Made by a program: the position numbers and the translations under genes. Source: CAHJXG01 sp965277495 (lineage in GTDB: Bacteria; Pseudomonadota; Alphaproteobacteria; Acetobacterales; Acetobacteraceae). From it: a DNA stretch of 64,000 nucleotides. Positions 50,318 through 58,991 of this stretch are shown here, piece after piece (position 1 is the first letter of the stretch; every line of letters begins with the position of its first letter). The notes below the pieces were generated by a model. It saw only the letters and a program-made list of their open reading frames with translations, was not told where the DNA came from and made no database searches. The stretch covers positions 3,968,001 through 4,032,000 of the forward strand of contig OZ255824.1 in the NCBI GenBank assembly GCA_965277495.1, given 5' to 3'.

Positions 50318-51003
50318 GTGCCGGGTTTCAGCACATAGCCGCGTCCGCGCACGGTGTGCAGGAAACGCGGCTCGCGCGGGTCGGCTTCGATCTTGCGGCG
50401 CAGTCGGGTGACGTGCACGTCGATGGCGCGCTCGCCGGCCTCGTCCATTCCCAATGCATCGACCATCCAATCGCGGGACAGCACCTCGCCGGGCTTGCGG
50501 GCCAGCGCCTGCAGCAACGCCGCCTCGCCCCCCGTGAGGTGCACCACGCCGTCCGGCCCGCTCAGCGCCGCGCGCTCGATGTCGAAGCGCAATGCGCCGA
50601 GCGGCACCGGCCCGGTGGGTTCGGCCACGGCCGGGGCGACCCGGCGCAGCATGGAGCGCAGCCGCAGCACGAGTTCATACGGCTCGAACGGCTTGCCGAG
50701 ATAGTCGTCCGCGCCGGCCTCAAAACCGGCGATGCGGTCCTCCGGCGAGCCGCGGGCCGTCAGCATCAGGATGGGAAGCCCGGCCCGCTCGGCCCGCAGG
50801 CTTTCCGCCAGCGACAGCCCGGTCTCGCCCGGCATCATCACGTCCAGCACCAGCAGGTCGGGCTGCATGAAGCGCATCTGCTCGCGCGCTTCGGCGGCGT
50901 GCCCTGCGGTGGTGACGCGGAAGCCCTGCTCGGCAAGGTAGCGCGACAGCAACGCCCTGAGCCGGGCGTCGTCGTCCACGACCAGGACGTGCGCTCCGGT
51001 CAT
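50314..51003 (-). CDS. OmpR-family response regulator
   Basis: A 229-residue regulator. The receiver domain (1-120) has VLVVDDDARLR with acidic residues, the phosphorylated Asp in DLLVLDVMMPGETG (near 54), and the Lys in YLGKPFEPYEL. The winged-helix DNA-binding domain (about 130-225) ends VHVTRLRRKIE ... TVRGRGYVL. It is translated together with the histidine kinase and lies immediately downstream of the marR gene on the same strand. Confidence 0.93.
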   Translation of the reverse strand: MTGAHVLVVDDDARLRALLSRYLAEQGFRVTTAGHAAEAREQMRFMQPDLLVLDVMMPGETGLSLAESLRAERAGLPILMLTARGSPEDRIAGFEAGADDYLGKPFEPYELVLRLRSMLRRVAPAVAEPTGPVPLGALRFDIERAALSGPDGVVHLTGGEAALLQALARKPGEVLSRDWMVDALGMDEAGERAIDVHVTRLRRKIEADPREPRFLHTVRGRGYVLKPGT

Positions 51004-51013
51004 TGGCCCGCCT

Positions 51014-51580
51014 TCATCGTCCTAGCCGGGCGGGCCGGACAGCGCTTTCGGCCTGGTCCATGTAGGCGCGGGCGGCGGGGTCCATTACGCCGCGCATCAC
51101 CCGGCGGAACCCCTCGACCGCCGGGCCGCCCGCTTCGCGGTAGGCGACGGCCAGGCGCTCGCGCTGGCGCTCGAACAGGCGGCGCTCCAGCGCCTGGCCG
51201 GCGTCGGTCAGGCTCAGCAGCCGCTGCCGGCGGTCGCTGCGGCCCGTCGATTGCGCGACATAGCCCTGGTCCACCAGCGCGGTCAGCACGCGGGCCAGGC
51301 TTTGTTTGGTGATGCGCAGGATCGCCAGCAGGTCGCCGACCGTCATACCCGGAGTGCGCCCGATAAAATGCAGCGCGCGATGATGGGCGCGTCCGAGGCC
51401 GAGTTCCTCGAGGATCACGTCCGCCGCGCCGGTGAAGTCGCGATAGGCGAAGAACAGCATGTCCTGCGCCAGGCGCATCTGCTCCTCGCGAAGGAATAGC
51501 AGGTTGGACCCGGCCGAGCCTCTGGTATCATGACCTCGCGGATCATGGCTTGAACTGAGGGCAGGTCGCGTTTCCGGCAT
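51014..51580 (-). CDS. MarR family transcriptional regulator
   Basis: A 188-residue winged-helix repressor of the MarR family. The DNA-binding core is TPGMTVGDLLAILRITKQSLARVLTALVDQGYVAQ ... RSDRRQRLLSLTDAG, with the usual D-x-R in the wing. Residues 1-25 are extra. GAGGA stands 9 bases before the ATG at 51580; a second ATG at 51589 is too close to that GAGGA. Divergent from ilvE; the regulators and ilvE share about 100 bases. In many alphaproteobacteria this MarR gene is next to ilvE and an OmpR pair. Confidence 0.9.
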   Translation of the reverse strand: MPETRPALSSSHDPRGHDTRGSAGSNLLFLREEQMRLAQDMLFFAYRDFTGAADVILEELGLGRAHHRALHFIGRTPGMTVGDLLAILRITKQSLARVLTALVDQGYVAQSTGRSDRRQRLLSLTDAGQALERRLFERQRERLAVAYREAGGPAVEGFRRVMRGVMDPAARAYMDQAESAVRPARLGR

Positions 51581-51631
51581 AGCAGGCATTCCTCGCGTAT
51601 ACGACAGGTTTATTGACTTACCTGGCTTTGC

Positions 51632-51660
51632 ATTATAGGGTTGGGCGTGTTGAAGCAATA
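51632..51660 (-). promoter_or_regulatory. Promoter of marR, overlapping the ilvE promoter region
   Basis: On the minus strand TATAAT (51637-51632) is a perfect -10, with TATTGC (51660-51655) 17 bases upstream. On the plus strand TTGACT (51613-51618) with TATAGG (51634-51639) could be the ilvE promoter, spacer 15. TAATATTA (51659-51666) is an AT-rich palindrome as MarR operators often have. Confidence 0.5.
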
Positions 51661-51681
51661 ATATTACTTAGGAGAGCCGAG

Positions 51682-52581
51682 ATGGCGTTGGTTCCTTTCG
51701 ATGACCGCGACGGCCTGATCTGGATGGATGGCGTCCTGGTTCCATGGCGCGATGCCAAGCTGCACGTTCTGTCCCATGGCCTGCACTATGCCAGCGGCGT
51801 TTTCGAAGGCGAGAGGTCCTATTCCGGCAACATCTTCAAGCTGCGTGAGCATACCGACCGGCTGATCGCCTCCGGACGCATCCTCGGTTTCGAGATACCC
51901 TACACCGCCGAGCAGATCGATGCAGCCTGCCAAGAGGTGCTGGCGGCGAACAACCTGACCGACGGCTATATCCGCCCGATCGCCTGGCGCGGCACCGAAC
52001 AGCTTTCGGTGTCCGCGCAGCAGACCCGGATCCACCTGGCGATTGCCTGCTGGGCCTGGCCGAACCTGTTTGGCGACGACCGCATGCAGGGCGTGCGGCT
52101 CGGCATGGCGAAGTGGAAGCGCCCGCATCCGGAAACGGCGCCCACGGCCAGCAAGGCCGCCGGGCTGTATATGATCGGCACCCTGTCCAAGCACGCGGCG
52201 GAGGCGGAGGGCTTCAACGACGCGCTGATGCTCGACTGGCGCGGACGCGTGTCGGAGGCGACCGGCGCCAACATCTTCTTCGTCATCGATGGGGCCGTGC
52301 ACACGCCGACACCCGATTGCTTCCTGGATGGCATCACCCGGCGCACCGTCATGTCCATCGCCCGGCGCCGCCAGATGACGGTGATCGAGCGGGTGATCGA
52401 ACCGGACGAGATGCCGCGGGCGACCGAGGTGTTCCTGGCCGGCACCGCCGCCGAGGTGACCCCGGTGCGCGAGATCGCCGGCAACCTTTATACGCCGGGG
52501 CCGATCACCGAAACGTTGCTGCGCGACTATGAGGCCCTCGTTCGCATGAACCCGGCTGAGGTCGCCAGCCGCGCGGCCTAA
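51682..52581 (+). CDS. ilvE: Branched-chain-amino-acid aminotransferase
   Basis: Transfers the amino group to 2-oxo acids of Leu, Ile and Val; PLP fold IV. The 299-residue protein has LSHGLHYASGVFEGERSY, and TASKAAGLYM with the PLP-binding lysine at residue 158, and ATGANIFFVIDGAVHTPT. It resembles the D-amino acid transaminase superfamily but the LHYASGVFEGERS start and length favour IlvE. TTAGGAGAGCC precedes the ATG at 51682. Confidence 0.93.
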   Translation: MALVPFDDRDGLIWMDGVLVPWRDAKLHVLSHGLHYASGVFEGERSYSGNIFKLREHTDRLIASGRILGFEIPYTAEQIDAACQEVLAANNLTDGYIRPIAWRGTEQLSVSAQQTRIHLAIACWAWPNLFGDDRMQGVRLGMAKWKRPHPETAPTASKAAGLYMIGTLSKHAAEAEGFNDALMLDWRGRVSEATGANIFFVIDGAVHTPTPDCFLDGITRRTVMSIARRRQMTVIERVIEPDEMPRATEVFLAGTAAEVTPVREIAGNLYTPGPITETLLRDYEALVRMNPAEVASRAA

Positions 52582-52608
52582 CCCCGCACAAGCCCGGATC
52601 GGGGGCGG

Positions 52609-53076
52609 CTAGTCCGCCGCCCCACCCCACCGTGCCGCCGCTTCGGTATCGGCGGTCCGGGCCTCCACCCACTGCGCGCCGCCGTTGGCAAACTCCTCCT
52701 GTTTCCAGAACGGCGCCCGCGTCTTCAGCCAATCGATCAGGAACGCCGTCGCGTCCAGCGCCGCCTGACGATGCGGGCTGGCGGTCAGCACCAGCACGAT
52801 CGGTTCGCCCGGCAGCAGCCGCCCGTAGCGGTGGACGACGGTGCAGCCCTGCAGGTCCCACCGTGCCTCGGCCTCGGCTGCGATGGCTTCCAGGGCGCGT
52901 TCGGTCATGCCGGGATAGTGCTCCAGCGTCATGCTGGTGATCCGCCGACCGCCGGCGCTGTCACGAACCAGGCCGACGAAGCAGCCGATCCCGCCGACGT
53001 CGGTGCGCCCCGCCAGCAATGCAGCGAGCTCCGCCCCAGTGTCGAATGCCGCCGCCTGGACCCGGACGACGGCCAT
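52609..53076 (-). CDS. moaE: Molybdopterin synthase catalytic subunit
   Basis: A 155-residue MoaE: inserts sulphur into precursor Z using thiocarboxylated MoaD. Visible are GGIGCFVGLVRD, LEHYPGMTERALEAIAAEAEARW, YGRLLPGEPIVLVLTASPHRQAAL and KTRAPFWKQEEFANG, including the catalytic lysines in the KTRAPFWKQE block. It overlaps moaD by one base (TGATG). Confidence 0.95.
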   Translation of the reverse strand: MAVVRVQAAAFDTGAELAALLAGRTDVGGIGCFVGLVRDSAGGRRITSMTLEHYPGMTERALEAIAAEAEARWDLQGCTVVHRYGRLLPGEPIVLVLTASPHRQAALDATAFLIDWLKTRAPFWKQEEFANGGAQWVEARTADTEAAARWGGAAD

Positions 53077-53330
53077 CAGCCGCCCGTCACCGGAGGGAAG
53101 AACGCAACCTCGTCCGCATCGCGAACCGGGGTGTCCGGCGTCGCGAACTCCTGGTTGACCGCGGCGCGCACCATCGCCGGGTGGGCGAACGCGGCGGCCC
53201 CGGCAGCGTCGCGCGTCTGCAGCAATGCCACCAGGCCGCCGACCGTCGAAACGCCGGACGGCAGCGGCAGCTCCTCCTCCGTGCGGCCCATGCGTTCGCG
53301 CAGCCAGGCGAAATACAGGATGCGGGCCAT
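53076..53330 (-). CDS. moaD: Molybdopterin synthase sulphur carrier subunit
   Basis: An 84-residue ubiquitin-like protein. The beta-grasp fold starts ILYFAWLRERMG and ends with FFPPVTGG, where the terminal Gly-Gly is adenylated and thiocarboxylated. AVNQEFATPDTPVRDADEVAFFPP is the standard late segment. Its ATG at 53330 shares one base with the stop of the upstream lipoprotein gene. Confidence 0.95.
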   Translation of the reverse strand: MARILYFAWLRERMGRTEEELPLPSGVSTVGGLVALLQTRDAAGAAAFAHPAMVRAAVNQEFATPDTPVRDADEVAFFPPVTGG

Positions 53331-53938
53331 CAGCGCGGCGTCGGAATGGTTGAGATGGTGCCGTTCGGGTTGATGACCGTGCTGGTGCCGTTGCCGTTCG
53401 GCACCATGATCGACCCGGTCGCATTCGGCGCATTGAGTTGCCGGTAGCTGCTGGTGCCGCCGGCGTCGACGGCCGGACCCTGCGGAGTCTGCACGACCTG
53501 GCCCTGCGGTCCCGGCCCTGGAACGGATGACTGCGGCGGTTGCGGACGCACATTGAGCCGCGGCTCCGGCGGCAGCCCGGGCTCGACGGAGCCGGGCGGG
53601 GTCGAGCTGCCGCGCGACGCTGGCCTGGGCTGCCGGCCGGCGGGCAGGCCCGGCCTGGCGCCCGGCACGGTGGTTTGATCGGCGCTCGGTTGCTGTTGCC
53701 CCAAATCGTTCAGCAGGGTTGGCTCGGGGGCTTGCGGGCCGGGCCATACATTGCCGGGTTCCGGGGTCAATGGCGTCACGTCGTCTTCCATGCCCAGCGT
53801 GCGCCGCACGTTTTCGCTGTCCGTCATCGGTATGTTGGGATTCTGCCCGGGCAAGGAAAAGGCGTGGTCGAGGAACTGGCCGAACCCGGTGCAGCCAGGG
53901 AGCAGGACGAGCAGGCCGAGCAAGACGGTGCGCCGCAT
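53330..53938 (-). CDS. Putative proline/glycine-rich lipoprotein
   Basis: A 202-residue protein of unknown function. MRRTVLLGLLVLLPGC is a lipoprotein signal with lipobox LPGC (Cys16). The mature part is low-complexity, rich in Pro, Gln and Asn, with TPRASRGSS- and VPNGNGTSTVINPNGTISTIP-like repeats at the end. AGGAG stands 11 bases upstream of the ATG. It lies inside the pgsA-moaD-moaE gene order, with moaD coupled to its stop. Probably an envelope accessory protein of a narrow lineage. Confidence 0.7.
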   Translation of the reverse strand: MRRTVLLGLLVLLPGCTGFGQFLDHAFSLPGQNPNIPMTDSENVRRTLGMEDDVTPLTPEPGNVWPGPQAPEPTLLNDLGQQQPSADQTTVPGARPGLPAGRQPRPASRGSSTPPGSVEPGLPPEPRLNVRPQPPQSSVPGPGPQGQVVQTPQGPAVDAGGTSSYRQLNAPNATGSIMVPNGNGTSTVINPNGTISTIPTPR

Positions 53939-54033
53939 GTGGATGGAGGCTCCTGAAGCGGCCGATCGGCCGTCGCGAATGTGCATAGGCCGCAACGATT
54001 GATCGAGTCCATAGGTGGGAAAATAGGCGGGGA

Positions 54034-54636
54034 TCAGGGGCCCTGCACACCCTGCGCGTCTGCCCGGGGCGCAGCCGCATGCCGCAACCCGGCGACAAGG
54101 TAGTCCCAGCCGGTCCATATCGTAAGCCCGGCCGCGACCCACAGCATCGCCTCCCCGATGACCGAGACCGGCAAGAACTGCAAGTGGAGCAGTTGCGCCG
54201 AGGAGTTCCCGGCCAGCAAGGTGCCGAGCGCGCCCATCTGGAACCCGGTCTTCCACTTGGCCAGGCCGGTGACGGGAAGGCCCACCCGCAGCCCGGCCAG
54301 ATACTCGCGCAGGCCGCTGACGAGGATTTCCCGCAACAGGATGACGATGGCGGGATACAGGCCCCAGGCCGAAAGCCGGTCCTGCCCCGCCAGCAGCATC
54401 AGCGTGGCCCCCACCAGCAGCTTATCGGCGATTGGGTCCAGCATGCGGCCGATATCGGACAACTGCCGCCGTCCACGGGCGATCTTGCCGTCGAAATAGT
54501 CGGTGATGGCGGCGGCGCTGAACACGACGCATGCGAGGAAGTCCGCCGCCGGCGTACGGACCGCAACGATCGCCACCAGCAGCGGGATCGCGGCGATGCG
54601 GGACAATGTGAGCAGGTTGGGAAGGTCGGTCAGCAT
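54034..54636 (-). CDS. pgsA: CDP-diacylglycerol-glycerol-3-phosphate 3-phosphatidyltransferase
   Basis: Commits CDP-diacylglycerol to phosphatidylglycerol. The 200-residue membrane protein has the CDP-alcohol phosphatidyltransferase motif DYFDGKIAR...GRMLDPIADK (residues about 45-72; D-G-x2-A-R-x8-G-x3-D-x3-D pattern) and about six hydrophobic segments. Upstream neighbours on the strand are an SDR and uvrC. Confidence 0.93.
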   Translation of the reverse strand: MLTDLPNLLTLSRIAAIPLLVAIVAVRTPAADFLACVVFSAAAITDYFDGKIARGRRQLSDIGRMLDPIADKLLVGATLMLLAGQDRLSAWGLYPAIVILLREILVSGLREYLAGLRVGLPVTGLAKWKTGFQMGALGTLLAGNSSAQLLHLQFLPVSVIGEAMLWVAAGLTIWTGWDYLVAGLRHAAAPRADAQGVQGP

Positions 54637-54708
54637 GCCAGCGCACCATAAACCGGTTTTGCGGCCGGGTCAGCCAGGCAATCGATGCCCGCATATAATG
54701 AAAGCGCG

Positions 54709-55461
54709 TCAGTAGGTGGCGCGCCCTCCGGTGATGTCGAACACGGCGCCCGTGCTGAACGAGCAATCCTCGGTCGCGAGCCAGCACGCCAGCGCGGCGA
54801 TCTCCCCCACGTCCACGAACCGGCCCATCGGGATCTTGGACAGCATGTAGTCGATCTGCTGCGGCGACATCTGCGCGAAGATGTCGGTCTTGGCGGCGGC
54901 GGGGGTGACGCAGTTCACCAGCACGCCCTTGCCCGCCAGTTCCTTGCCCAGCGATTTCGTCAAGGCGATCAGCCCGGCCTTGCTGGCGCTGTAGTGCGAC
55001 GCGTTCGGGTTGCCCTCCTTTCCCGCGACCGAGGCGATGTTCACCACCCGGCCATAGCCGCGCGCGATCATGCCGGGGATCAGCGCCGAGCTCACCAGGA
55101 ACGGCCCGACCAGGTTCACGTCGATCACCCGGCGCCATGCCTCGGACGGCAGGTCCCAGGTGGGCGCGTTGCCCCCGGTGATGCCGGCGTTGTTGACCAG
55201 GATGTCGACCGCGCCGTGGTGCGCCAGGGTCGCTTCGGCGGCGGCGCGCACGGCGGCCTCGTCGGTCAGCTCGACCTGGTGCATGCTAAGGGGGCCTTGG
55301 GTCCGGAGCTCCGCGGCGGCCTGGTTCATTGCGGCTGCGTCGAAATCCCAGATCGCGACCGCGGCGCCCGACGCCAGCATGCGTTCGGTGATGGCGCGGC
55401 CGATGCCCCGTGCGCCGCCGGTCACCACGGCCGTGCGGCCCTTCATGTCGAGCTGGTTCAT
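54709..55461 (-). CDS. SDR family NAD(P)-dependent oxidoreductase
   Basis: A 250-residue classical SDR with the TGGARGIG cofactor motif (near residue 14), NNAGITGG, NIASVAGKEGN (catalytic Ser), YSASKAG (Tyr and Lys), and the C-terminal SFSTGAVFDITGGRATY. This C-terminus is shared by a subgroup near sugar-acid and 3-oxoacyl reductases; the substrate cannot be told. The gene lies between pgsA and uvrC on the same strand. Confidence 0.82.
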   Translation of the reverse strand: MNQLDMKGRTAVVTGGARGIGRAITERMLASGAAVAIWDFDAAAMNQAAAELRTQGPLSMHQVELTDEAAVRAAAEATLAHHGAVDILVNNAGITGGNAPTWDLPSEAWRRVIDVNLVGPFLVSSALIPGMIARGYGRVVNIASVAGKEGNPNASHYSASKAGLIALTKSLGKELAGKGVLVNCVTPAAAKTDIFAQMSPQQIDYMLSKIPMGRFVDVGEIAALACWLATEDCSFSTGAVFDITGGRATY

Positions 55462-55525
55462 GTTGCCCTCGATTGGCGTATCGCCGGCGGAACGCTAGTC
55501 AACCGCCGGCGGGGCGTCCAGGGGC

Positions 55526-57466
55526 CTATCCAGTGTCCCGCGCGGAACCCGGATGGAAATGCGCGTAGATGCGGCGCGCGGTCTCCCGGTTGATGCCGGG
55601 CGTCGCCTCGAGGTCGGTGAGGCCGGCGGCCTTCACCCCGCGGGCCGAGCCGAAACGGTTCAGCAACGCGCGCTTGCGGGCGCTGCCGACGCCTTCCACC
55701 TCGTCGAGCTCGCTGGTGACCAGCGCCTTGCTGCGGCCGGCGCGGTGCGTCGTGATAGCGAAACGATGCGTCTCGTCCCGAACCCGTTGCAGGTAATACA
55801 ACACCGGATCGCGCGGGGGCAGTTGGAACGGCGCGCGGCCCTCGGTATGGAACCACTCGCGCCCGGCGTCGCGGTCGGGTCCCTTGGCGATCGCGACCAG
55901 CGGTATGTTGTGCATGCCGAGGTCCTGCATGATCCCGCGCACCGCCGAAAGCTGCCCGGCGCCGCCGTCGATCAGCACGAGGTCCGGCAGGGCCGGCGCT
56001 TCGCCCTCGCCGTTCTCGCTGGCCGCCTGTTCCTTCAGGGCGCGTCCGAACCGGCGCTCCAGCACCTCCCGCATCATCGCGAAGTCGTCGCCGGGGGCGA
56101 TGGGGCCGCGGATGCTGTATTTGCGGTAGGCGTTCTTTTGATACCCGTCGGGACCCGCGACCACCATCACGCCATAGGCGGCAGTGCCCATGATATGGCT
56201 GTTGTCGTAGCATTCGATGCGGGCCGGCGTTGCGGCCAATCCGAACAGCTCGGCCACGCCTTCCAGCAGCTTCGTTTGCCCGGCGCTCTCGGCCAGCTTG
56301 CGTTCCAGCGCCTCCCGCGCATTGGTCTCAGCGTGCAGCACGACGGCGCGTTTCTCGCCGCGGGCCGGCACCGCGAGCGTGACCTTGCGGCCCGCCTTCA
56401 GCGACAGCGCCTCCGCAACGAGGTCCTGTTCCGGCACCGGATGGTTCAGCAGCACGGTCTCCGGCGAGGGCTTGTCGTCGTAGAATTGCGCGACGAACGC
56501 CGCCAGTACGGCGTCCAGCTCCATGTCGCGGGAATGGGTGGGGAAGAACGCCCGGTTGCCGTTGTTGCGCCCGCCGCGGATGAAGAACACCTGCACGCAG
56601 GTCTGGCCGCCGATCTGGTGCCCGGCGATGATGTCGGCGTCCGTCAGGCTGGCCGGGTTGATGACCGCGGTGCCCTGCACGTGGGTCAGGCCGCGGATAC
56701 GGTCGCGGATCGCCGCCGCGCGCTCGTATTCCAGGTCCTCCGCCGCCGCCTCCATCTCGTGGGCGAGTTCCTTCTGCACGGTGTTGGCCTTGCCGCCCAG
56801 GAAGGCGCGGGCCTGGTCGACCAATCGGCTATAGTCCGCGGCATCGATCCGGCCGACGCAGGGCGCGGAGCAGCGGCGGATTTGATGCAGCAGGCAGGGG
56901 CGGCTGCGGTTGGCGAACACGCTGTCCTGGCACGACCGCAGCAGGAACACGCGCTGCATGGCGTTGACCGTCTGGTTGACCGACCACACCGACGCGAACG
57001 GCCCGTAATAGCTGCCCTTGCGCGACCGCGTGCCGCGATGCTTGACGATTTGCGGGAACGGGTGATCCTCGGTCAGCATCAGCCACGGATAGCTCTTGTC
57101 GTCCCGCAGCACGATGTTGAACCGGGGCTTGAGCCGCTTGATGAGGTTGGCCTCGAGCAGCAGGGCCTCGGCCTCGGTGTGCGTGGTGACGATCTCCATC
57201 GAGACCGTTTCCGACACCATGCGGCGCAGGCGCTCGTTCAGGCGGGCGAGTTGCGTGTAGGAATAGACGCGCTTCTTGAGGCTTTTGGCCTTGCCGACAT
57301 AGAGGGCATCGCCCCGCGCATCCAACATGCGATAGACGCCGGGGCTGAGCGGCATGGTCACAAGGGCGCGCTCGATCACGCAAAGGCCTTTCGGTCCGGC
57401 GTCGGCCGACGGTATTGCGGTCGGAGGTGGCCCGGGCTCGGCCATGGTGGGATCGGCGTCTTGCAT
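55526..57466 (-). CDS. uvrC: Excinuclease ABC subunit C
   Basis: Makes the dual incisions in nucleotide excision repair. From ATG 57466 the protein is 646 residues. GIY-YIG nuclease domain (GVYRMLDARGDALYVGKAKSLKKRV), then a cysteine cluster CLLHQIRRCSAPCVGRI, the UVR domain that binds UvrB (KELAHEMEAAAEDLEYERAAAIRDRI), the RNase H-like endonuclease (ARIECYDNSHIMGTAAYG, LVLIDGGAGQL), and C-terminal helix-hairpin-helix (LTDLEATPGINRETARRIY). The frame is open to 57565; the start is uncertain and ATG 57445 is another candidate. Confidence 0.94.
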   Translation of the reverse strand: MQDADPTMAEPGPPPTAIPSADAGPKGLCVIERALVTMPLSPGVYRMLDARGDALYVGKAKSLKKRVYSYTQLARLNERLRRMVSETVSMEIVTTHTEAEALLLEANLIKRLKPRFNIVLRDDKSYPWLMLTEDHPFPQIVKHRGTRSRKGSYYGPFASVWSVNQTVNAMQRVFLLRSCQDSVFANRSRPCLLHQIRRCSAPCVGRIDAADYSRLVDQARAFLGGKANTVQKELAHEMEAAAEDLEYERAAAIRDRIRGLTHVQGTAVINPASLTDADIIAGHQIGGQTCVQVFFIRGGRNNGNRAFFPTHSRDMELDAVLAAFVAQFYDDKPSPETVLLNHPVPEQDLVAEALSLKAGRKVTLAVPARGEKRAVVLHAETNAREALERKLAESAGQTKLLEGVAELFGLAATPARIECYDNSHIMGTAAYGVMVVAGPDGYQKNAYRKYSIRGPIAPGDDFAMMREVLERRFGRALKEQAASENGEGEAPALPDLVLIDGGAGQLSAVRGIMQDLGMHNIPLVAIAKGPDRDAGREWFHTEGRAPFQLPPRDPVLYYLQRVRDETHRFAITTHRAGRSKALVTSELDEVEGVGSARKRALLNRFGSARGVKAAGLTDLEATPGINRETARRIYAHFHPGSARDTG

Positions 57467-57759
57467 GGATGTCAAATAGGGCTGCGGCGACCGCGGCCTC
57501 AAGTGCCCCGGTCGGTGCAGCCTCGGGTATGAAGGGCGTTTTCTATCCACGGAAGCTGTGGACAACTCTGTGGAAGAGCTGCGGATGAAGGGCGTATATC
57601 CGCGGTTTTACGGGCGTTCCCAAGGATTGCCCAAAAGATGGGCAGAGTCGCTAATCGCTTGTTTTGATTATATTTAGGTGTTGCCCTGAGTCCTCACAGT
57701 GAGCGTCATCGCGCATGTCCCTGCAATCATTGGGATTGATCAGACTGACGTGGACAACA
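57467..57759. other. uvrC upstream region with DnaA-box-like motifs
   Basis: 293 bases between folB and uvrC, containing three DnaA-box-like 9-mers within 34 bases: TATCCACGG (57544-57552), TGTGGACAA (57557-57565) and TGTGGAAGA (57569-57577), followed by a small hairpin TGCCCA/TGGGCA (57628-57644) and an AT-rich stretch (about 57651-57682). It may hold the uvrC promoter and a folB terminator. Confidence 0.4.
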
Positions 57760-58158
57760 TCACGCCGGGGTTGCGGCTTTCGTTCCGGTTCTGTGCCGAA
57801 TAATCGCTACGCCGGCCGCGGCGGCATCGGCGAACACATCCAACTTCTCCACTTGGATGCGCGCAAACCGCACCCGCGGGTCGGCCAGGCAGGTGGCGGC
57901 GATCCGCTCGGCCAAGGTTTCTACCAGCTTGATGTGCCCGGACGCCACGATTTCGCGGACCGCCGCCGCAACGGTCTCGTAGCTGACCACGCGTTTCAGG
58001 TCATCGGACGGGTCTGCGCCCTCATCGACGCCAAGGTCGACATTGATCCGGACGCGCTGGGTGCTGCCGTGCTCGTGCGCATACCAGCCGATGCTGGCCT
58101 GCAGCACCATGTCGCGCAGGAACACGTGGCGGACGCCGGGTTCGGCGATGAAGTTCAT
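57760..58158 (-). CDS. folB: Dihydroneopterin aldolase
   Basis: A 132-residue aldolase/epimerase of the folate pathway. FLRDMVLQASIGWYAHEHGSTQRVRINVDL and YETVAAAVREIVASGHIKLVETLAERIA, which carries the catalytic lysine region (K-L-V-E-T-L-A), match FolB. The ATG at 58158 overlaps the stop of the upstream reductase gene by ATGA. Its C-terminus AVAIIRHRTG is standard. Confidence 0.92.
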   Translation of the reverse strand: MNFIAEPGVRHVFLRDMVLQASIGWYAHEHGSTQRVRINVDLGVDEGADPSDDLKRVVSYETVAAAVREIVASGHIKLVETLAERIAATCLADPRVRFARIQVEKLDVFADAAAAGVAIIRHRTGTKAATPA

Positions 58159-58946
58159 TCCTCGGCCCCGCTGCTTGCTGCCCCGGCGCCGCCTGATTGC
58201 CATTGCAGGTGCTGGCCGCCGTCCAATGCGATCATCTGCCCGGTCATCGCCGGCAATGCGAGGATGGCGATGACGGCGCGCCCGATCTCGTCGGGGCTGG
58301 CGCCGTGCTGCAACGGGACGGAGGCGCTTTGCCGGGCGAACTGCGCCTCGGTTTGGCGCGGGCTCGGCAGGGTTGGGCCGGGGCCGATGGCGTTGACCCG
58401 GATACGCGGCGCCAATGCGAGCGCCATCTGCTGCGTCAGCGCCCATAGCGCCGCCTTGGTGACGGTGTAGGAGACGAAATGCGGCGTCAGCGACCAGACC
58501 CGCTGGTCGATCATGTTGATGACGACGCCGTTGGCCGCGGCGGGCAGGGCGCGCGCCATGGCCTGGGTCAATACGAACGGCGCGCGCAGGTTCGGCTCCA
58601 TGTGCCGGTCCCAGCTCGCGCGGGTGGCATCGTCCCACTCGTCGCGCTCGAACGTGCTGGCATTGTTGACCAGCACGCCGATGCGGCCGAGCGCTGCGGC
58701 GGCGGCGGGCAGCAGGCCGTGCATGGCAGCTTCGTCGCCGAGGTCTGCGGCGAGGACCGTTGCGCGGGCACCAAGGGATTGGACGCGCGTGGCCAAAGCT
58801 TCGGCTTCCGCCCGGCTATGGTGGCAATGAATTGCAATATCGAAGCCGGCATTGGCGAGCGCCTGCACGATCGCGCCACCCAACCGGCGTGCGCCTCCGG
58901 TGATCAAAGCGGTGCGGGGGATGGCGGCTGGAATCGAGAGCTGCAT
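58155..58946 (-). CDS. SDR family pteridine reductase-like protein (FolM-like)
   Basis: A 263-residue SDR with the pteridine-reductase variant of the cofactor motif, TGGARRLGGAI (TGxxxRxG), NNASTFERD, and YTVTKAALWALTQQ (Tyr and Lys). FolM and PTR1 proteins share the R-x-G spacing, and reduce dihydromonapterin or pterins. Overlap with folB by ATGA strongly supports a pterin role. Confidence 0.85.
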   Translation of the reverse strand: MQLSIPAAIPRTALITGGARRLGGAIVQALANAGFDIAIHCHHSRAEAEALATRVQSLGARATVLAADLGDEAAMHGLLPAAAAALGRIGVLVNNASTFERDEWDDATRASWDRHMEPNLRAPFVLTQAMARALPAAANGVVINMIDQRVWSLTPHFVSYTVTKAALWALTQQMALALAPRIRVNAIGPGPTLPSPRQTEAQFARQSASVPLQHGASPDEIGRAVIAILALPAMTGQMIALDGGQHLQWQSGGAGAASSGAEE

Positions 58947-58991
58947 GACGTTCCGTAGCGAGGACCAGCGGCGACCGCTAGTGGTTATGCG

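Noticed and set aside
52582..52608. CCCG-GAT-CGGG repeat between ilvE and moaE
   Set aside because: Only 4-bp stem; chance in GC-rich DNA.
55553..57532. A 659-codon open frame on the plus strand
   Set aside because: It is exactly antisense to uvrC, has high Arg/Gly/Ala content from GC-rich third positions, and no domain; a shadow frame.
57690..57705. CTCACAGTGAG palindrome near the start of folB region
   Set aside because: 11 bases of dyad symmetry are expected by chance in 64 kb, and no gene start is close on the plus strand.
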